From: Prochlorococcus sp. AG-402-G22
GTDB taxonomy: Bacteria > Cyanobacteriota > Cyanobacteriia > PCC-6307 > Cyanobiaceae
Length of the DNA: 64,000 bases
Direction: 5' to 3'
Assembly (NCBI GenBank): GCA_003217035.1
Contig: QCHV01000005.1
Location: forward strand, 23,279 to 87,278
Below are positions 1-9,032 of the stretch, piece after piece; the first letter of the stretch is position 1, and every line of letters begins with the position of its first letter. The notes beneath the pieces were generated by a model. That model did no database searches, was not told the origin of the DNA, and saw only the letters and a list, made by a program, of their open reading frames with translations. Made by a program: the position numbers and the translations under genes.

Positions 1-540
1 AATGATGCAGAAAGCACATCTATAGTTACAACCTTCGGCAATCTTTAAATAAGCAACAAAATTGCCAGTTGTTCTATATCGAGGCAAATTCTCATCTGCC
101 AAATATAGCGGCCTTTCACTTACTTGATTAACTCGTTCGCCATTACGCACTCTCCTAAGAACTTCAACTATATTTTGATAGTCGCCTGTCCCTACAATTG
201 CTTTTGCTTCAGGAATGGATTGAAGTAATTCAGTTTGAAAATGTTGTGCCAAACAACCTGCAATAATTATTTCTTTGCCCTGATCAGCGAGACTGATCAA
301 TGTCCGAACAGATTCTTGGCGAGCTTGATCTATAAAACTGCAAGTATTAACAACAACAACTTCCGCTTCATCTACATTATTTGTCAAGCCGTAGCCATCA
401 CTAGCAAGTAAACCCATCATATGCTCAGTATCTACCAAGTTTTTTTCGCATCCAAGGTGCAAAAATGCAACAGAAAGGTGATGCTCTTTTGGCAAGACAA
501 GAAAATTATTCATTGTTTCTTTAGTGCTAGAGATAGTCAT
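1..540 (-). CDS. rimO: Ribosomal protein S12 methylthiotransferase RimO (partial, C-terminus beyond window)
   Basis: RimO is a radical SAM enzyme that adds a methylthio group to an aspartate of ribosomal protein S12 in the cytoplasm. About 180 N-terminal codons are visible. The UPF0004 domain starts with HLGCEKN (Cys near residue 31) and has NTCSFI near residue 73, which supply ligands of the auxiliary iron-sulfur cluster. The radical SAM triad [10 protein letters not shown] lies at about residues 169-178, just before the window edge. This motif combination is typical of RimO rather than MiaB. The chosen start is the ATG at 540; a second in-frame ATG (residue 10) is possible. The gene diverges from the VKOR fusion gene across 95 bp. 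Confidence 0.93.
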   Translation of the reverse strand, partial: MTISSTKETMNNFLVLPKEHHLSVAFLHLGCEKNLVDTEHMMGLLASDGYGLTNNVDEAEVVVVNTCSFIDQARQESVRTLISLADQGKEIIIAGCLAQHFQTELLQSIPEAKAIVGTGDYQNIVEVLRRVRNGERVNQVSERPLYLADENLPRYRTTGNFVAYLKIAEGCNYRCAFCII

Positions 541-635
541 GAACTAGTTCTCGGCGGTTTTGAAAACATCCTTTTCTCAAAACATAAGCTTGTTGAGCAG
601 AAAGCTGTAAGAATTGAAAAGTCTTCCAAAGTGAA

Positions 636-1580
636 ATGAGTTCATCACGCCTTAAAAGTCGACGAAGTAATGAACAAGGTTCCAAATGGTCCAGGATCCT
701 TATTGCAATACTATCAACGATTGGAATAATTGATACTGGCTCAATCACTTTAAATAAATGGGGATTTCTAGGTTCGCTTTCTTGTCCTGGAGGTTCTGAT
801 GGTTGCGACAAAGTTCTAAGTAGCCCTTGGGGAAATGTTTTTGAAGGAAATGGTTTTTCAATACCACTATCATTTGTAGGTTTTTTAAGCTATTTAGCGA
901 TATTGTTTTTAGCAATATTGCCTCTTCTTCTAAAACCGTCTGAGAATAAAGGGAATTCATATAGAAAAACCTGGTGGGGCTTATTTTATATATCTAATGG
1001 AATGACGATTTTCAGCATTATTCTTATCAGCATAATGCATTTTAAAATAGAAGCATTTTGCTTCTTCTGTATACTTTCAGCATTATTATCATTCTCTATT
1101 TTGGTTTTAAGTATACTTGGAGGAGTCTGGTATGATCCAAGAGAAATGATATTTAGAGGCTTTATCATATCAATTGCCGTCCTACTAGGAGGGTTGATCT
1201 GGTCATCTTCTGTTGACCCAAGCCAATCACAAGTTAAATCAAATGATGAAGGAGTTTCTTCGCCAGCTGTAGTTAGTCTAAGCACTTCTTCTTCTATTGC
1301 ACTTGCAGAACATTTAACTTCTATTGGTGCAGTTAAATACTCTGCATATTGGTGTCCTCATTGCCATGAACAGCAAGAGCTATTTGGGAAAGAAGCTGTT
1401 GGGAAATTACTTTTAGTTGAATGTGCTCCTGATGGATTAAATAGTCAAACAAAGTTATGCAAAGAAAAACAAATTGAAGGTTTTCCATCTTGGGAAATCA
1501 ATGGAAATATTGAAACTGGTGTTAAATCTCTAAATGAGTTGGCAGAATTAAGTAATTACAAAGGTCCTAGAGATTTCTAG
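636..1580 (+). CDS. Vitamin K epoxide reductase (VKOR) family protein fused to a thioredoxin-like domain
   Basis: This is a membrane disulfide-forming enzyme of the cyanobacterial VKOR-Trx type, expected to oxidise cysteines on the lumenal or periplasmic side and pass electrons to quinone. The 314-aa protein has several hydrophobic helices. It carries the paired loop cysteines at about 50 and 57 (CPGGSDGC), the VKOR active-site CFFC at 142-145, and a C-terminal thioredoxin-like domain with WCPHC (Cys 240/243). All redox cysteines expected for the fusion are therefore present. It starts with ATG 95 bp from divergent rimO and ends 4 bp before convergent nadB. In cyanobacteria and plants this family helps assemble photosystem II; that role here is inferred. 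Confidence 0.92.
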   Translation: MSSSRLKSRRSNEQGSKWSRILIAILSTIGIIDTGSITLNKWGFLGSLSCPGGSDGCDKVLSSPWGNVFEGNGFSIPLSFVGFLSYLAILFLAILPLLLKPSENKGNSYRKTWWGLFYISNGMTIFSIILISIMHFKIEAFCFFCILSALLSFSILVLSILGGVWYDPREMIFRGFIISIAVLLGGLIWSSSVDPSQSQVKSNDEGVSSPAVVSLSTSSSIALAEHLTSIGAVKYSAYWCPHCHEQQELFGKEAVGKLLLVECAPDGLNSQTKLCKEKQIEGFPSWEINGNIETGVKSLNELAELSNYKGPRDF

Positions 1581-1584
1581 CTAA

Positions 1585-3252
1585 TTAATTCCTAACTTTG
1601 CGAGTAGATATATCTTTTCCTTTAATTTGTCTAGAATGATATTGCCAATAAGGTAATTCCTTTGGAAAATCATTTCTATAATGTCCACCCCTACTTTCCT
1701 TCCTAAATACACAAGCCTCCAACATTAATAAGCTAGTCAAATGACGATGATGCAAATCTAAAAGAAGATTTAATGCTTTTCGATTGGTTTCATTAAAGTG
1801 ATTGCATGCTTGAATATCTTGATTTTCAAGAAATTCTAATAGTGGTTGTTTAGTTAAAGAGTAATAGTCTTTACGTACAGAATCTATAGCTGTGCTTAAA
1901 CCTCTTTGTGTTCTATCAACACCTGCTTCTTTCCAGCATAGTTTGCGAAGGTTTTCTAGTGAAAGGCTTAAAGATTCCAAGGAGAAATCATCACTTAACT
2001 CAATGGAACAATTTATTGATTTAGTTTGATGCTTAGTTTTTAAAACTTTAGAAGAATCGATTAACTCAATCGAAGAAATTTGCCTTGCAAAGACAAGGCA
2101 TTCCATCAAAGAATTACTAGCCAATCTATTAGCTCCATGTACTCCAGTACAAGCAACCTCGCCAACTGCATAAAGACCTGGCAATGAAGTTGCAGCCCTC
2201 AAATCGGTTGCAACTCCTCCCATCCAATAATGTGCTGCTGGTGCAACTGGAATAACGGTTTTCAATGGATCAATCCCATACTCTCGACATCTCTGAAGTA
2301 TTGAAGGAAAGCGAATAGCTAATTTTTCAGGTGGAATATTACTTAAATCAAGCCCAACATGTTTAACATTTTGTTTATGCATTGTCTTAAAAAGAGCCCG
2401 GCTAACTTGATCTCGAGGGGATAAATCTTTTCTTCCTAAATGAAAGACAGGGCTATTACCATATTGATCGACTAAAACAGCCCCTTCTCCTCTTAATGCT
2501 TCAGAAATCAAGAAACATGAAGCGCCATCAAGCTTCAAAGCTGTTGGATGAAATTGAACAAACTCCAAATCGTCTATTGCCGCGCCTGCCTTCCAAGACA
2601 ATGCCAAGCCTTCTCCGCATGCTTGCTCAGGATTAGTAGTATTTTTAAATAAATGGCCCCCTCCACCAGAAGCTAAAACTACTGCTCTCGAAGACAACCA
2701 ATACAAAGATGGTCCATCAAGGACTTGAACGCCTAAGCAAGATTTTTTTTCAACAAGAAGTTGCGTTACTCTTACTCCTCTACGATGAAGAATATTTGAA
2801 CGCTGCTCCACTTGTTCTCTAAGCACCTCTACCAAAGCCCGACCAGTTCGATCCTGAACATGTAAAACACGTCTATGCGTATGAGCGGCTTCTAAGGTTG
2901 TTGCAAGGCCACTAAAATCAGTATCAAAATCCATGCCAAGTTGCTGGAGTCTGCTAACAGATTTAGGAGCTTCTTCCACAAGCATCTTTACAGCATCTAA
3001 ATCACATAAGCCTGCTCCTGCCTTTAAAGTATCTTCTGCATGACTGTCAAAACTATCTTCCGATCTAGTTACCGCAGCAATACCCCCTTGAGCCCAGCGA
3101 CTAGAGGAACGTTTACTTGTATTGCGATTTAAAAGTAATACTTTTAAATTGGCAGGTAGCTCAAGACAAGTCATCAAACCGGCTGCCCCAGCACCCACAA
3201 CTATTACATCCCAAGAAGAAGGAATAGTTTTAAAAGAATTAATTAGCCCCAT
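1585..3252 (-). CDS. nadB: L-aspartate oxidase NadB
   Basis: NadB oxidises L-aspartate to iminoaspartate, the first step of de novo NAD synthesis, in the cytoplasm. The 555-aa product has an N-terminal FAD-binding Rossmann motif (VVGAGAAGLM near residues 19-28), the SSRWAQGGIAA segment typical of NadB and succinate dehydrogenase flavoproteins, the substrate region FVQFHPTAL, and the HGANRLASNSLMECLVFA stretch. A C-terminal helical domain follows. Length matches the family. The start is an ATG, with the flavin motif beginning about 17 residues in. It is followed downstream by nothing co-oriented; upstream (3271-3957) is a co-oriented DUF3120 gene 18 bp away, so the two may be cotranscribed. 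Confidence 0.96.
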   Translation of the reverse strand: MGLINSFKTIPSSWDVIVVGAGAAGLMTCLELPANLKVLLLNRNTSKRSSSRWAQGGIAAVTRSEDSFDSHAEDTLKAGAGLCDLDAVKMLVEEAPKSVSRLQQLGMDFDTDFSGLATTLEAAHTHRRVLHVQDRTGRALVEVLREQVEQRSNILHRRGVRVTQLLVEKKSCLGVQVLDGPSLYWLSSRAVVLASGGGGHLFKNTTNPEQACGEGLALSWKAGAAIDDLEFVQFHPTALKLDGASCFLISEALRGEGAVLVDQYGNSPVFHLGRKDLSPRDQVSRALFKTMHKQNVKHVGLDLSNIPPEKLAIRFPSILQRCREYGIDPLKTVIPVAPAAHYWMGGVATDLRAATSLPGLYAVGEVACTGVHGANRLASNSLMECLVFARQISSIELIDSSKVLKTKHQTKSINCSIELSDDFSLESLSLSLENLRKLCWKEAGVDRTQRGLSTAIDSVRKDYYSLTKQPLLEFLENQDIQACNHFNETNRKALNLLLDLHHRHLTSLLMLEACVFRKESRGGHYRNDFPKELPYWQYHSRQIKGKDISTRKVRN

Positions 3253-3270
3253 AAGTTCTTAGAGAGTTAA

Positions 3271-3957
3271 TCAAATCAATCCACTTAGCTTGGGTTGAAT
3301 GAGTGTAGTTAATAAAAACAACCCATCAACCCATAGCGTTGTTGTTAAAGCTGCACTTGCAACAAGCCAAGTACTACCTTCTAAAGAATGAGCCAGATTG
3401 CCTCTTTGCCGCATTTGATTGGAAATAAAAGATATTAATAAAGCTGCAATTAAAAGCATCACAATAGATAAAGGATTTAAAAGGTTTAATCCTGCTCTAT
3501 TAAGGGTCGTTGCAGAATTCTCAAATGATGAATTTACTACCTGAGGCCATGAATCCATTACACCTGTTAGAAGCATCATTAAATCTGTAAACGCTGTACC
3601 TAATAAACAAGACAAATAAAAACCTGCTCCTATTCGCCATCTAGTTGTAATTCCTATAAAAGCAAGAGGTAAAGCTACTGCTTCTACAGGCAAGTGCAGT
3701 ACTGGGTGCATTCGCAGCCATCCCCAAAATAAACACCCACCTAACCAACTCCCACTAACACCAACTAACAAAGAACCAATTCGAGACCATTTAATACTCG
3801 AAAACTCCACTAAGAAAAATCCCAATCCTAATAAAACAAAAGTAAAGAAGAGGGCTGATAGGGGCTGAAAATGAACCCATGGGGCCTGCAAAAACACTGG
3901 AAGAACAACTAATGAACTCGACCAGAATTGCAATGTCCTTGGATTAGACAAATACAC
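3271..3957 (-). CDS. DUF3120-like cyanobacterial integral membrane protein
   Basis: Function is unknown. The 228-aa protein is almost wholly hydrophobic, with about six predicted membrane segments, and contains the N-terminal block LPVFLQAPWV followed by another hydrophobic stretch. From memory this matches the cyanobacterial family DUF3120; the name rests on recall, not on a search. It lies 18 bp upstream of nadB on the same strand, so cotranscription is likely, although that does not by itself imply a role in NAD synthesis. Upstream is a 259-bp divergent intergenic region shared with the DUF512 radical SAM gene. Confidence 0.7.
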   Translation of the reverse strand: MYLSNPRTLQFWSSSLVVLPVFLQAPWVHFQPLSALFFTFVLLGLGFFLVEFSSIKWSRIGSLLVGVSGSWLGGCLFWGWLRMHPVLHLPVEAVALPLAFIGITTRWRIGAGFYLSCLLGTAFTDLMMLLTGVMDSWPQVVNSSFENSATTLNRAGLNLLNPLSIVMLLIAALLISFISNQMRQRGNLAHSLEGSTWLVASAALTTTLWVDGLFLLTTLIQPKLSGLI

Positions 3958-4216
3958 CTCTTCAAAATCATGAGGCTGTTCGATGGAGGAAGAACTTTTC
4001 AGAATCCTGGAAACACAAATTGGAGATGGCTGGGAAAGCCGTTTTTCTTTTTATTAAACAAACTACTAAACAAGAACTTTTTAGAAAATAAGTAAAAGCC
4101 TATGCAAATTAGAAGAGAGTAATGCGTAGGGTTGATCAATTGAAATTAAGCATTGATAATCGAGCTTAATGCCAGAATAATGGTTCAACTCTATAAGAAC
4201 ATCAAGTTTTTGAACT
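3958..4216. promoter_or_regulatory. Divergent intergenic region between DUF3120 gene and DUF512 gene
   Basis: This 259-bp gap separates two divergent genes and should hold both promoters. It contains a weak inverted repeat GGCT/AGCC near 4030 followed by a T-rich run, and two tiny overlapping reading frames (from 3970 and 3983) that I do not accept as genes. No riboswitch or clear operator is recognisable. Confidence 0.4.
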
Positions 4217-5611
4217 GTGTGGAATGAGCCTTCCGAAATTTTTGCAGAAACAGCAAAAGGTATAGATGTATCAAAAACACCTACCCCTGCTGTAATCGAT
4301 TCTGTTGAGCCTGGATCAATAGCAGAAGAAGTGGGTTTTGAGCCTGGAGATCAGCTAATAAGTATTAATGGAATAAAGCCTCGTGATTTAATTGATTACC
4401 GATATCTAATTGTAGAAGAAGAACTTAGCCTAAAAATTCTAGATAAGAATGGGAAAATTCATGAGATTAAGCTAGAAAAAGATATCGACAAAAACCTAGG
4501 AATTGTCTTTACAGAAGCCTTATTTGATGGGATAAGGCAATGTAATAACAATTGTCCTTTCTGCTTTATAGATCAACAGCCAAAGGGGAAAAGGCAAACA
4601 TTATATATAAAAGATGATGACTATAGAATGAGTTTCTTATATGGTTCTTACTTAACACTTACTAATCTACAAGAAGATGACTGGTTAAGAATTGAAAAAC
4701 AACGTTTGTCTCCTTTGTTTGTATCTGTGCACGCAACAGAACCGAATTTGAGAATTAAGTTGCTAAAAAACAAAAGAGCTGGTTTGCTAATGGATCAAAT
4801 AGAGTGGTTGTCAAAAAGAAACTTGCAATTTCATGCTCAAATAGTTGTCTGTCCAGGCTTAAATGATGATGAAGCTTTAGAAAGAACTCTAAATGATCTT
4901 TTTAAATACGGCAAAGGAGAATGGCCAACTGTACTTTCAGCAGCTGTTGTACCAGTTGGTTTAACACGTTTTCGGCCTACAGAAGATGGGTTGAAACCAG
5001 TAAATACTAAATGTGCCCAAAAAGTTATTGAGCAAGTTGAAAGTTTGCAAGCCAATTATCAATCTAAAACCGGTTCACGATTCGCTTGGCTATCAGACGA
5101 ATGGTATCTCTTAGCTGGCAAGCCCTTGCCAGCTAGGGAAGAATACGAAGATCTACCTCAAGAAGAAAATGGAGTGGGTAGCATCCGTTCATTTCTCGAA
5201 AGCATGTATCAAGCAACAAAGAATTTACCTAAAGAAATCGACATGCCTCGCAAATGTAGCTGGGTAGTCGGCAAGCTAGTAGTAGAAGCATTACGACCAA
5301 CTTGCGAAAAACTGAACAAAATCGATCATTTATCAATCAATCTATATGGTTTACCTAGTCAATACTGGGGTCAGGATAAGGTAGTCACAGGTTTACTTAC
5401 TGGTCAAGATCTAATCCAAGGACTAAAAAACAAAAACCTTGGAGAAAGACTTCTAGTCCCTTCCATAATGCTAAAAGGTGAAAAACTTCTCTTTCTGGAT
5501 GATATGCATATTGACGAAGTGAGCCGCAAACTAAATGTCCCAATAGAAATTGTCCATGGACCAAATGACTTTATTGAGAAAGCCATAGGTATTAAATCCA
5601 AGAAGGGCTAA
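4217..5611 (+). CDS. PDZ / radical SAM-like / DUF512 protein (cyanobacterial putative Fe-S oxidoreductase)
   Basis: A conserved protein of unknown reaction. The 464-aa product has an N-terminal PDZ-like domain (AVIDSVEPGSIAEEVGFEPG, about residues 25-90), then a radical SAM-type cysteine motif CNNNCPFC (Cys 109, 113, 116), and a long C-terminal DUF512 region with FAWLSDEWYLLAG. This architecture is the one described for the cyanobacterial putative FeS-containing oxidoreductase family and for clostridial DUF512 proteins. The start is a GTG at 4217; no ATG lies before the PDZ domain. A 24-nt inverted repeat lies inside the gene at 5112-5135. A TolC-like gene follows 9 bp downstream. Confidence 0.85.
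   Translation: MWNEPSEIFAETAKGIDVSKTPTPAVIDSVEPGSIAEEVGFEPGDQLISINGIKPRDLIDYRYLIVEEELSLKILDKNGKIHEIKLEKDIDKNLGIVFTEALFDGIRQCNNNCPFCFIDQQPKGKRQTLYIKDDDYRMSFLYGSYLTLTNLQEDDWLRIEKQRLSPLFVSVHATEPNLRIKLLKNKRAGLLMDQIEWLSKRNLQFHAQIVVCPGLNDDEALERTLNDLFKYGKGEWPTVLSAAVVPVGLTRFRPTEDGLKPVNTKCAQKVIEQVESLQANYQSKTGSRFAWLSDEWYLLAGKPLPAREEYEDLPQEENGVGSIRSFLESMYQATKNLPKEIDMPRKCSWVVGKLVVEALRPTCEKLNKIDHLSINLYGLPSQYWGQDKVVTGLLTGQDLIQGLKNKNLGERLLVPSIMLKGEKLLFLDDMHIDEVSRKLNVPIEIVHGPNDFIEKAIGIKSKKG
5112..5135. repeat. 24-nt inverted repeat with 11-bp arms inside the DUF512 gene
   Basis: The arms are TAGCTGGCAAG and CTTGCCAGCTA, separated by CC. It encodes part of the segment LLAGKPLPARE, so it is fully inside coding sequence and could form a stable mRNA hairpin. 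Confidence 0.85.
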
Positions 5612-5620
5612 AGTTTAATT

Positions 5621-7156
5621 ATGCATAAAAAATCAATGCGAGGTTTCTCAGCTCAAATAATTTTTGCTTCCATCTTGTTAAATACAAGTATCGGGATGGG
5701 TTATGGATTAGAGTTTGATGATTCCAAGATTAGAATTAAACAGCTTCTAGAGAATACACAGAAAGAGAATAAGTTTGAACTTGAAAGGGAGGTGGAAATC
5801 ACTCTAAGTAATATAGAAGAATATATTAAGTTGAAAAATCAAGAGCTAATAATTTCAAGCAGCAAAGTGGAACAAGCCAAGTTCAATCTCAAAAGTGAAA
5901 TTTCTACTTGGTTCCCAAACTTAGATCTTACTGGTGCAGGACTACCTCAATACCTTGAAGGAAACACGTATAATGAATCATCCACTGATACTTCAAGTAG
6001 CCAATTCAAAGCAAGCCTTAGTGCAACAATTAGATGGTACTTAGTTAATCCAACTCGTATCCCAGATATTGAGACTGCTAGAGATAAGTTAAAGGATGCT
6101 GAGCTTGCTTATGAAATAAAGTTTAGAGATATATATTTACAAGCCTTAAAAGAATTTTTTGAATTACAGAAATCAAATGAAGAAATACGAATAGCAAGAG
6201 ATTCAATATTAACTTCACAGACATCGCTCAAAGAAGCAGAGATCAGACTTGAAGCTGGCATCGGAACAAAGTTTGAAGTTTTAGAAGCAAAGACTCAACT
6301 AGCAAAGGACAAACAATTTCTTGCAACAAATTCAGGAAAGAGTAAAATTAATCAAAGCAAGCTTTCTAAAACTCTTAATCTCAATCGAAACTTAAAGCCA
6401 ATAGTAAGATCTAAGCCAAAGATTCTTGGTTTATGGGATACATCTCTATCACAAAGTATTATCTCTGCTTACAAATTTCAAAAGGTCCTAAAACAATCAC
6501 TATTAGAAATCTCAATAAATAATAATCAAGCAAACTCAGCTCTTGGTTCTTCCCAACCCAAAGTTAGCTTATTCAATACATTTTCAACATCTTTCTCTAA
6601 AGGAGAAGTGGGAGTAGTAGACCCAGACAATGATAACGAGGTATTTAGTGAAAGTAATACAATAGGGATTCAATTTGACTGGAAGGTATTTGATGGAGGA
6701 TATGCTAAATCAATATATAATTCAAAAAAAGAAAGGTCAAAAGAACTAAAAGCAAATTATGAGTTGAAGAAAAATCAAATTCTTCAAGAAGTTAAAGAAA
6801 GTTTTTACAACCTAGAAATAGCAAAGAATAATATTACAAATACTTTTAACGAAATATTATCTGCCAAAGAATCACTCAGATTGGCTTTATTAAGGCTAAA
6901 AGCTGGTATAACTACTCAACGTGAAGTTGTTAGTAATCAAAGAGATCTAACACAGGCTGAAGTCAATTATATCGCCGCTATAACTGATTATAATTCAAAC
7001 CTTGTTAATCTCAAAAGGGAAACTGGGATCACTAAATTACAATCATGTACTGAATTATTAATTATCAATAAAGAATCTTCTGCTCTGAATTCAGAGCAGA
7101 AGATCAATGAAGCAGCTAATTCAATGAGACTTCCTTGCAAAGAACTTATACAATAA
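5621..7156 (+). CDS. TolC family outer membrane efflux protein
   Basis: The product is expected to be a trimeric outer-membrane channel with a periplasmic alpha-helical barrel, serving efflux or type I secretion. The 511-aa protein begins with a signal peptide (basic MHKKSMRG followed by a hydrophobic stretch to about residue 30). Two similar halves of long amphipathic helices follow, each with the repeat hallmark LRLEAGIGTKFEVLEA-like (about residues 207-225) and LRLKAGITTQREVV (about residues 425-438). Both repeats support the TolC fold. The C-terminal tail is less conserved and carries a perfect 30-bp palindrome in its DNA (7075-7104). The ATG start is 9 bp after the DUF512 gene, and a phosphatase gene follows 6 bp later. 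Confidence 0.88.
   Translation: MHKKSMRGFSAQIIFASILLNTSIGMGYGLEFDDSKIRIKQLLENTQKENKFELEREVEITLSNIEEYIKLKNQELIISSSKVEQAKFNLKSEISTWFPNLDLTGAGLPQYLEGNTYNESSTDTSSSQFKASLSATIRWYLVNPTRIPDIETARDKLKDAELAYEIKFRDIYLQALKEFFELQKSNEEIRIARDSILTSQTSLKEAEIRLEAGIGTKFEVLEAKTQLAKDKQFLATNSGKSKINQSKLSKTLNLNRNLKPIVRSKPKILGLWDTSLSQSIISAYKFQKVLKQSLLEISINNNQANSALGSSQPKVSLFNTFSTSFSKGEVGVVDPDNDNEVFSESNTIGIQFDWKVFDGGYAKSIYNSKKERSKELKANYELKKNQILQEVKESFYNLEIAKNNITNTFNEILSAKESLRLALLRLKAGITTQREVVSNQRDLTQAEVNYIAAITDYNSNLVNLKRETGITKLQSCTELLIINKESSALNSEQKINEAANSMRLPCKELIQ
7075..7104. repeat. Perfect 30-bp palindrome in the 3' part of the TolC-like gene
   Basis: Each half is ATCTTCTGCTCTGAA or its exact reverse complement, with the centre at the EcoRI-like GAATTC (7087-7092) and no spacer. 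It is in frame within the C-terminal tail (encoding roughly ESSALNSEQK), about 50 bp before the stop codon. Confidence 0.95.
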
Positions 7157-7162
7157 CTGTAT

Positions 7163-8005
7163 ATGAATCAAGAATCTACAAACCAACTTAATAGAGATCA
7201 ACTCATTGAAATGAATAAGTTGATAGATCAAGTTGCTAAGAAACAGCTATTAGATTTTGGTAAAATTAGTACTGAAATAAAGCCTGATGGAACATTAATT
7301 ACAAGTTGTGATAGATGGAGTGATGATTTTATTGTTAAAGGTATTTCTAGGATCACAAATAATCAAGAAGGTGTTTTAAGTGAAGAGGGCTCTAAGTTGG
7401 TTCCTAATACAAAAGCATTTTGGGTCGTTGATCCGTTAGATGGAACTACAAACTTTGCAGCTGGAATTCCACATTGGGGGATTTCTATAGCAAGATTTGT
7501 AAATGGCACTCCTGAATCAGCCTTCCTTGATATACCAGCACTAGAGAAAAGAATTATTGCGATTAGAGGCAAAGGAGTTTGGATTAATGGAAAAGCTATA
7601 GATCTTGAAAGAAAATCTTATTCTAAAAGTGAATGTGTTTCACTTTGCAGTAGATCAATTAATGTTCTACAGGAAATGCAAGATCACTCATTCCCAGGAA
7701 AAATTCGCCTTTTAGGGGTTTCAAGTCTTAATATGACAAGTGTTGCTATTGGGCAAACTTTTGGGGCTTTAGAAGCAACACCTAAGATATGGGATATTGC
7801 TGCTGCATGGCTAATCCTGTCAGAATTAAACTGCATTATAAAATGGTTAGATGTTGACCCCTCAAGCCTTAAGGCTGGTGAAAACCTAAGTTCAACAAAC
7901 TTTCCATTGCTAACAGCTATATCAAAAACTGATTTAGAAAAATTATTGCCATGGAGTAATATCTTAATGGAAAAGATTTATCCAAAAATAAATCTGAAAT
8001 TCTAA
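7163..8005 (+). CDS. Inositol monophosphatase family protein
   Basis: A member of the Mg2+-dependent sugar-phosphatase superfamily (IMPase, and related histidinol-phosphate or CysQ-type enzymes). The 280-aa protein shows the metal-binding motif VVDPLDGTTNFAAG (about residues 90-103) and the second motif WDIAAAWLIL (about residues 212-221), together with the E in the SEEGS segment near residue 74. All metal ligands appear present, so it should be active. The true substrate cannot be read from the sequence. The ATG lies 6 bp after the TolC-like gene, suggesting one transcript from the DUF512 gene onward. Confidence 0.9.
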   Translation: MNQESTNQLNRDQLIEMNKLIDQVAKKQLLDFGKISTEIKPDGTLITSCDRWSDDFIVKGISRITNNQEGVLSEEGSKLVPNTKAFWVVDPLDGTTNFAAGIPHWGISIARFVNGTPESAFLDIPALEKRIIAIRGKGVWINGKAIDLERKSYSKSECVSLCSRSINVLQEMQDHSFPGKIRLLGVSSLNMTSVAIGQTFGALEATPKIWDIAAAWLILSELNCIIKWLDVDPSSLKAGENLSSTNFPLLTAISKTDLEKLLPWSNILMEKIYPKINLKF

Positions 8006-8083
8006 AATTAAATAAGAAGCTTAATTTAATAACAATCTACTAATTTCAAGTTAGCATTATCAATATCGTCATTATGGAGAAAA

Positions 8084-9031
8084 TTGGTAAATCGCTGGAA
8101 AAGCCAATTCAGATGGTTAATTAGAACTTTATGGCAAGCTTCGCGTAGATGGAGCCGTTGTGACTGCATAGACCTTAGTGCAGCCTTTGCTTATTACACA
8201 CTACAGTCTTTCTTCCCGATTTTATTGATTTCTCTTTCAGTTGCATCTTGGTTTCTAGGAAAACAGCAAGGACTTGATGAACAAATACTTAACTTGGCTA
8301 CTCAAGTGCTGCCGCGTCATCCATCAGTAGTGGGGTTATTAGATACGACATTAGAAAAGCTAGTCAATCAAAGGTTTGGAGCAGGCTTGTTAGGAGCTAT
8401 GTTCTTAATGATCACAGCAGGAAATGCATATCTCACTTTGCAAAGAGGTTCTGATCGCCTTTGGGAAGATGCATTACCAACAAAAAGTTCCGAAAAACCT
8501 TTTAGTGCGCACGCATTTAGATTTATTCGAAATCGTATTGAGGCTTTCCTAGTTGTTCTTTTAGTAGGGTTCCTAATGGTTCTTGATGAAATCAGCGCCT
8601 ATATACGTTTAATCCCAGGAGCTGTATGGACTGATCTGAAAAACACCAGCCCCGAAATCACAAATACCTTATCAAAAATACCTGTGATTGAAGTTGGGCA
8701 AGTGGTTATTCCATTCCTAGGTTTTACTGTCATGGCATTTTTATTGCAAAGTCTAGTCCCACCAAGAAAAGTACCAATTAGACCACTGATCCCTGGATCA
8801 ATCATGATTGGCATCTTACTAACAATATTAAATTCAGCAGTAAGCAGAACAATACTTTCACTAGGATCTCGTTTCCAAGCATATGGTCTGATTAGTGGAG
8901 TCCTAGTTTTGACTTTATGGATTTGGATGGTCGGCCTTATATTATATTTTGGTCAATGCTGGAGTGTTGTCTTAGCTACCAGCCAAATGAATAGATATAG
9001 AAAAACAAAAACCATAAAAATTAATATTTAA
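8084..9031 (+). CDS. YihY/BrkB family inner membrane protein
   Basis: A 315-aa integral membrane protein of the YihY/virulence factor BrkB family, whose biochemical role is not settled. The N-terminal block CDCIDLSAAFAYYTLQSFFP is the typical family signature (S/A-AFAYY-ALFSLFP-like), followed by about six membrane helices and the C-terminal LTLWIWMVGLILYFGQ segment, which fits the conserved end of the family. No ATG lies before the conserved region in frame; the TTG at 8084 is the best start, and the ATG at 8074 is out of frame. A zinc-ribbon membrane protein gene follows after 1 bp, so the two are probably translated together. Confidence 0.87.
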   Translation: MVNRWKSQFRWLIRTLWQASRRWSRCDCIDLSAAFAYYTLQSFFPILLISLSVASWFLGKQQGLDEQILNLATQVLPRHPSVVGLLDTTLEKLVNQRFGAGLLGAMFLMITAGNAYLTLQRGSDRLWEDALPTKSSEKPFSAHAFRFIRNRIEAFLVVLLVGFLMVLDEISAYIRLIPGAVWTDLKNTSPEITNTLSKIPVIEVGQVVIPFLGFTVMAFLLQSLVPPRKVPIRPLIPGSIMIGILLTILNSAVSRTILSLGSRFQAYGLISGVLVLTLWIWMVGLILYFGQCWSVVLATSQMNRYRKTKTIKINI

Positions 9032-9032
9032 A

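Noticed and set aside
527..960. Minus-strand frames opposite the VKOR gene
   Set aside because: Shadows; the VKOR frame has all family motifs and rimO accounts for the minus strand up to 540.
4024..4045. Hairpin GGCT/AGCC followed by T-rich run
   Set aside because: Only four base pairs, and no gene ends just before it on the + strand, so I do not call a terminator.
3970..4093. Two overlapping small frames (from ATG 3970 and ATG 3983) in the divergent gap
   Set aside because: Short, overlapping in different frames, one ends in a T-rich stretch after a weak hairpin, no recognisable protein features; the gap is better explained as promoters.
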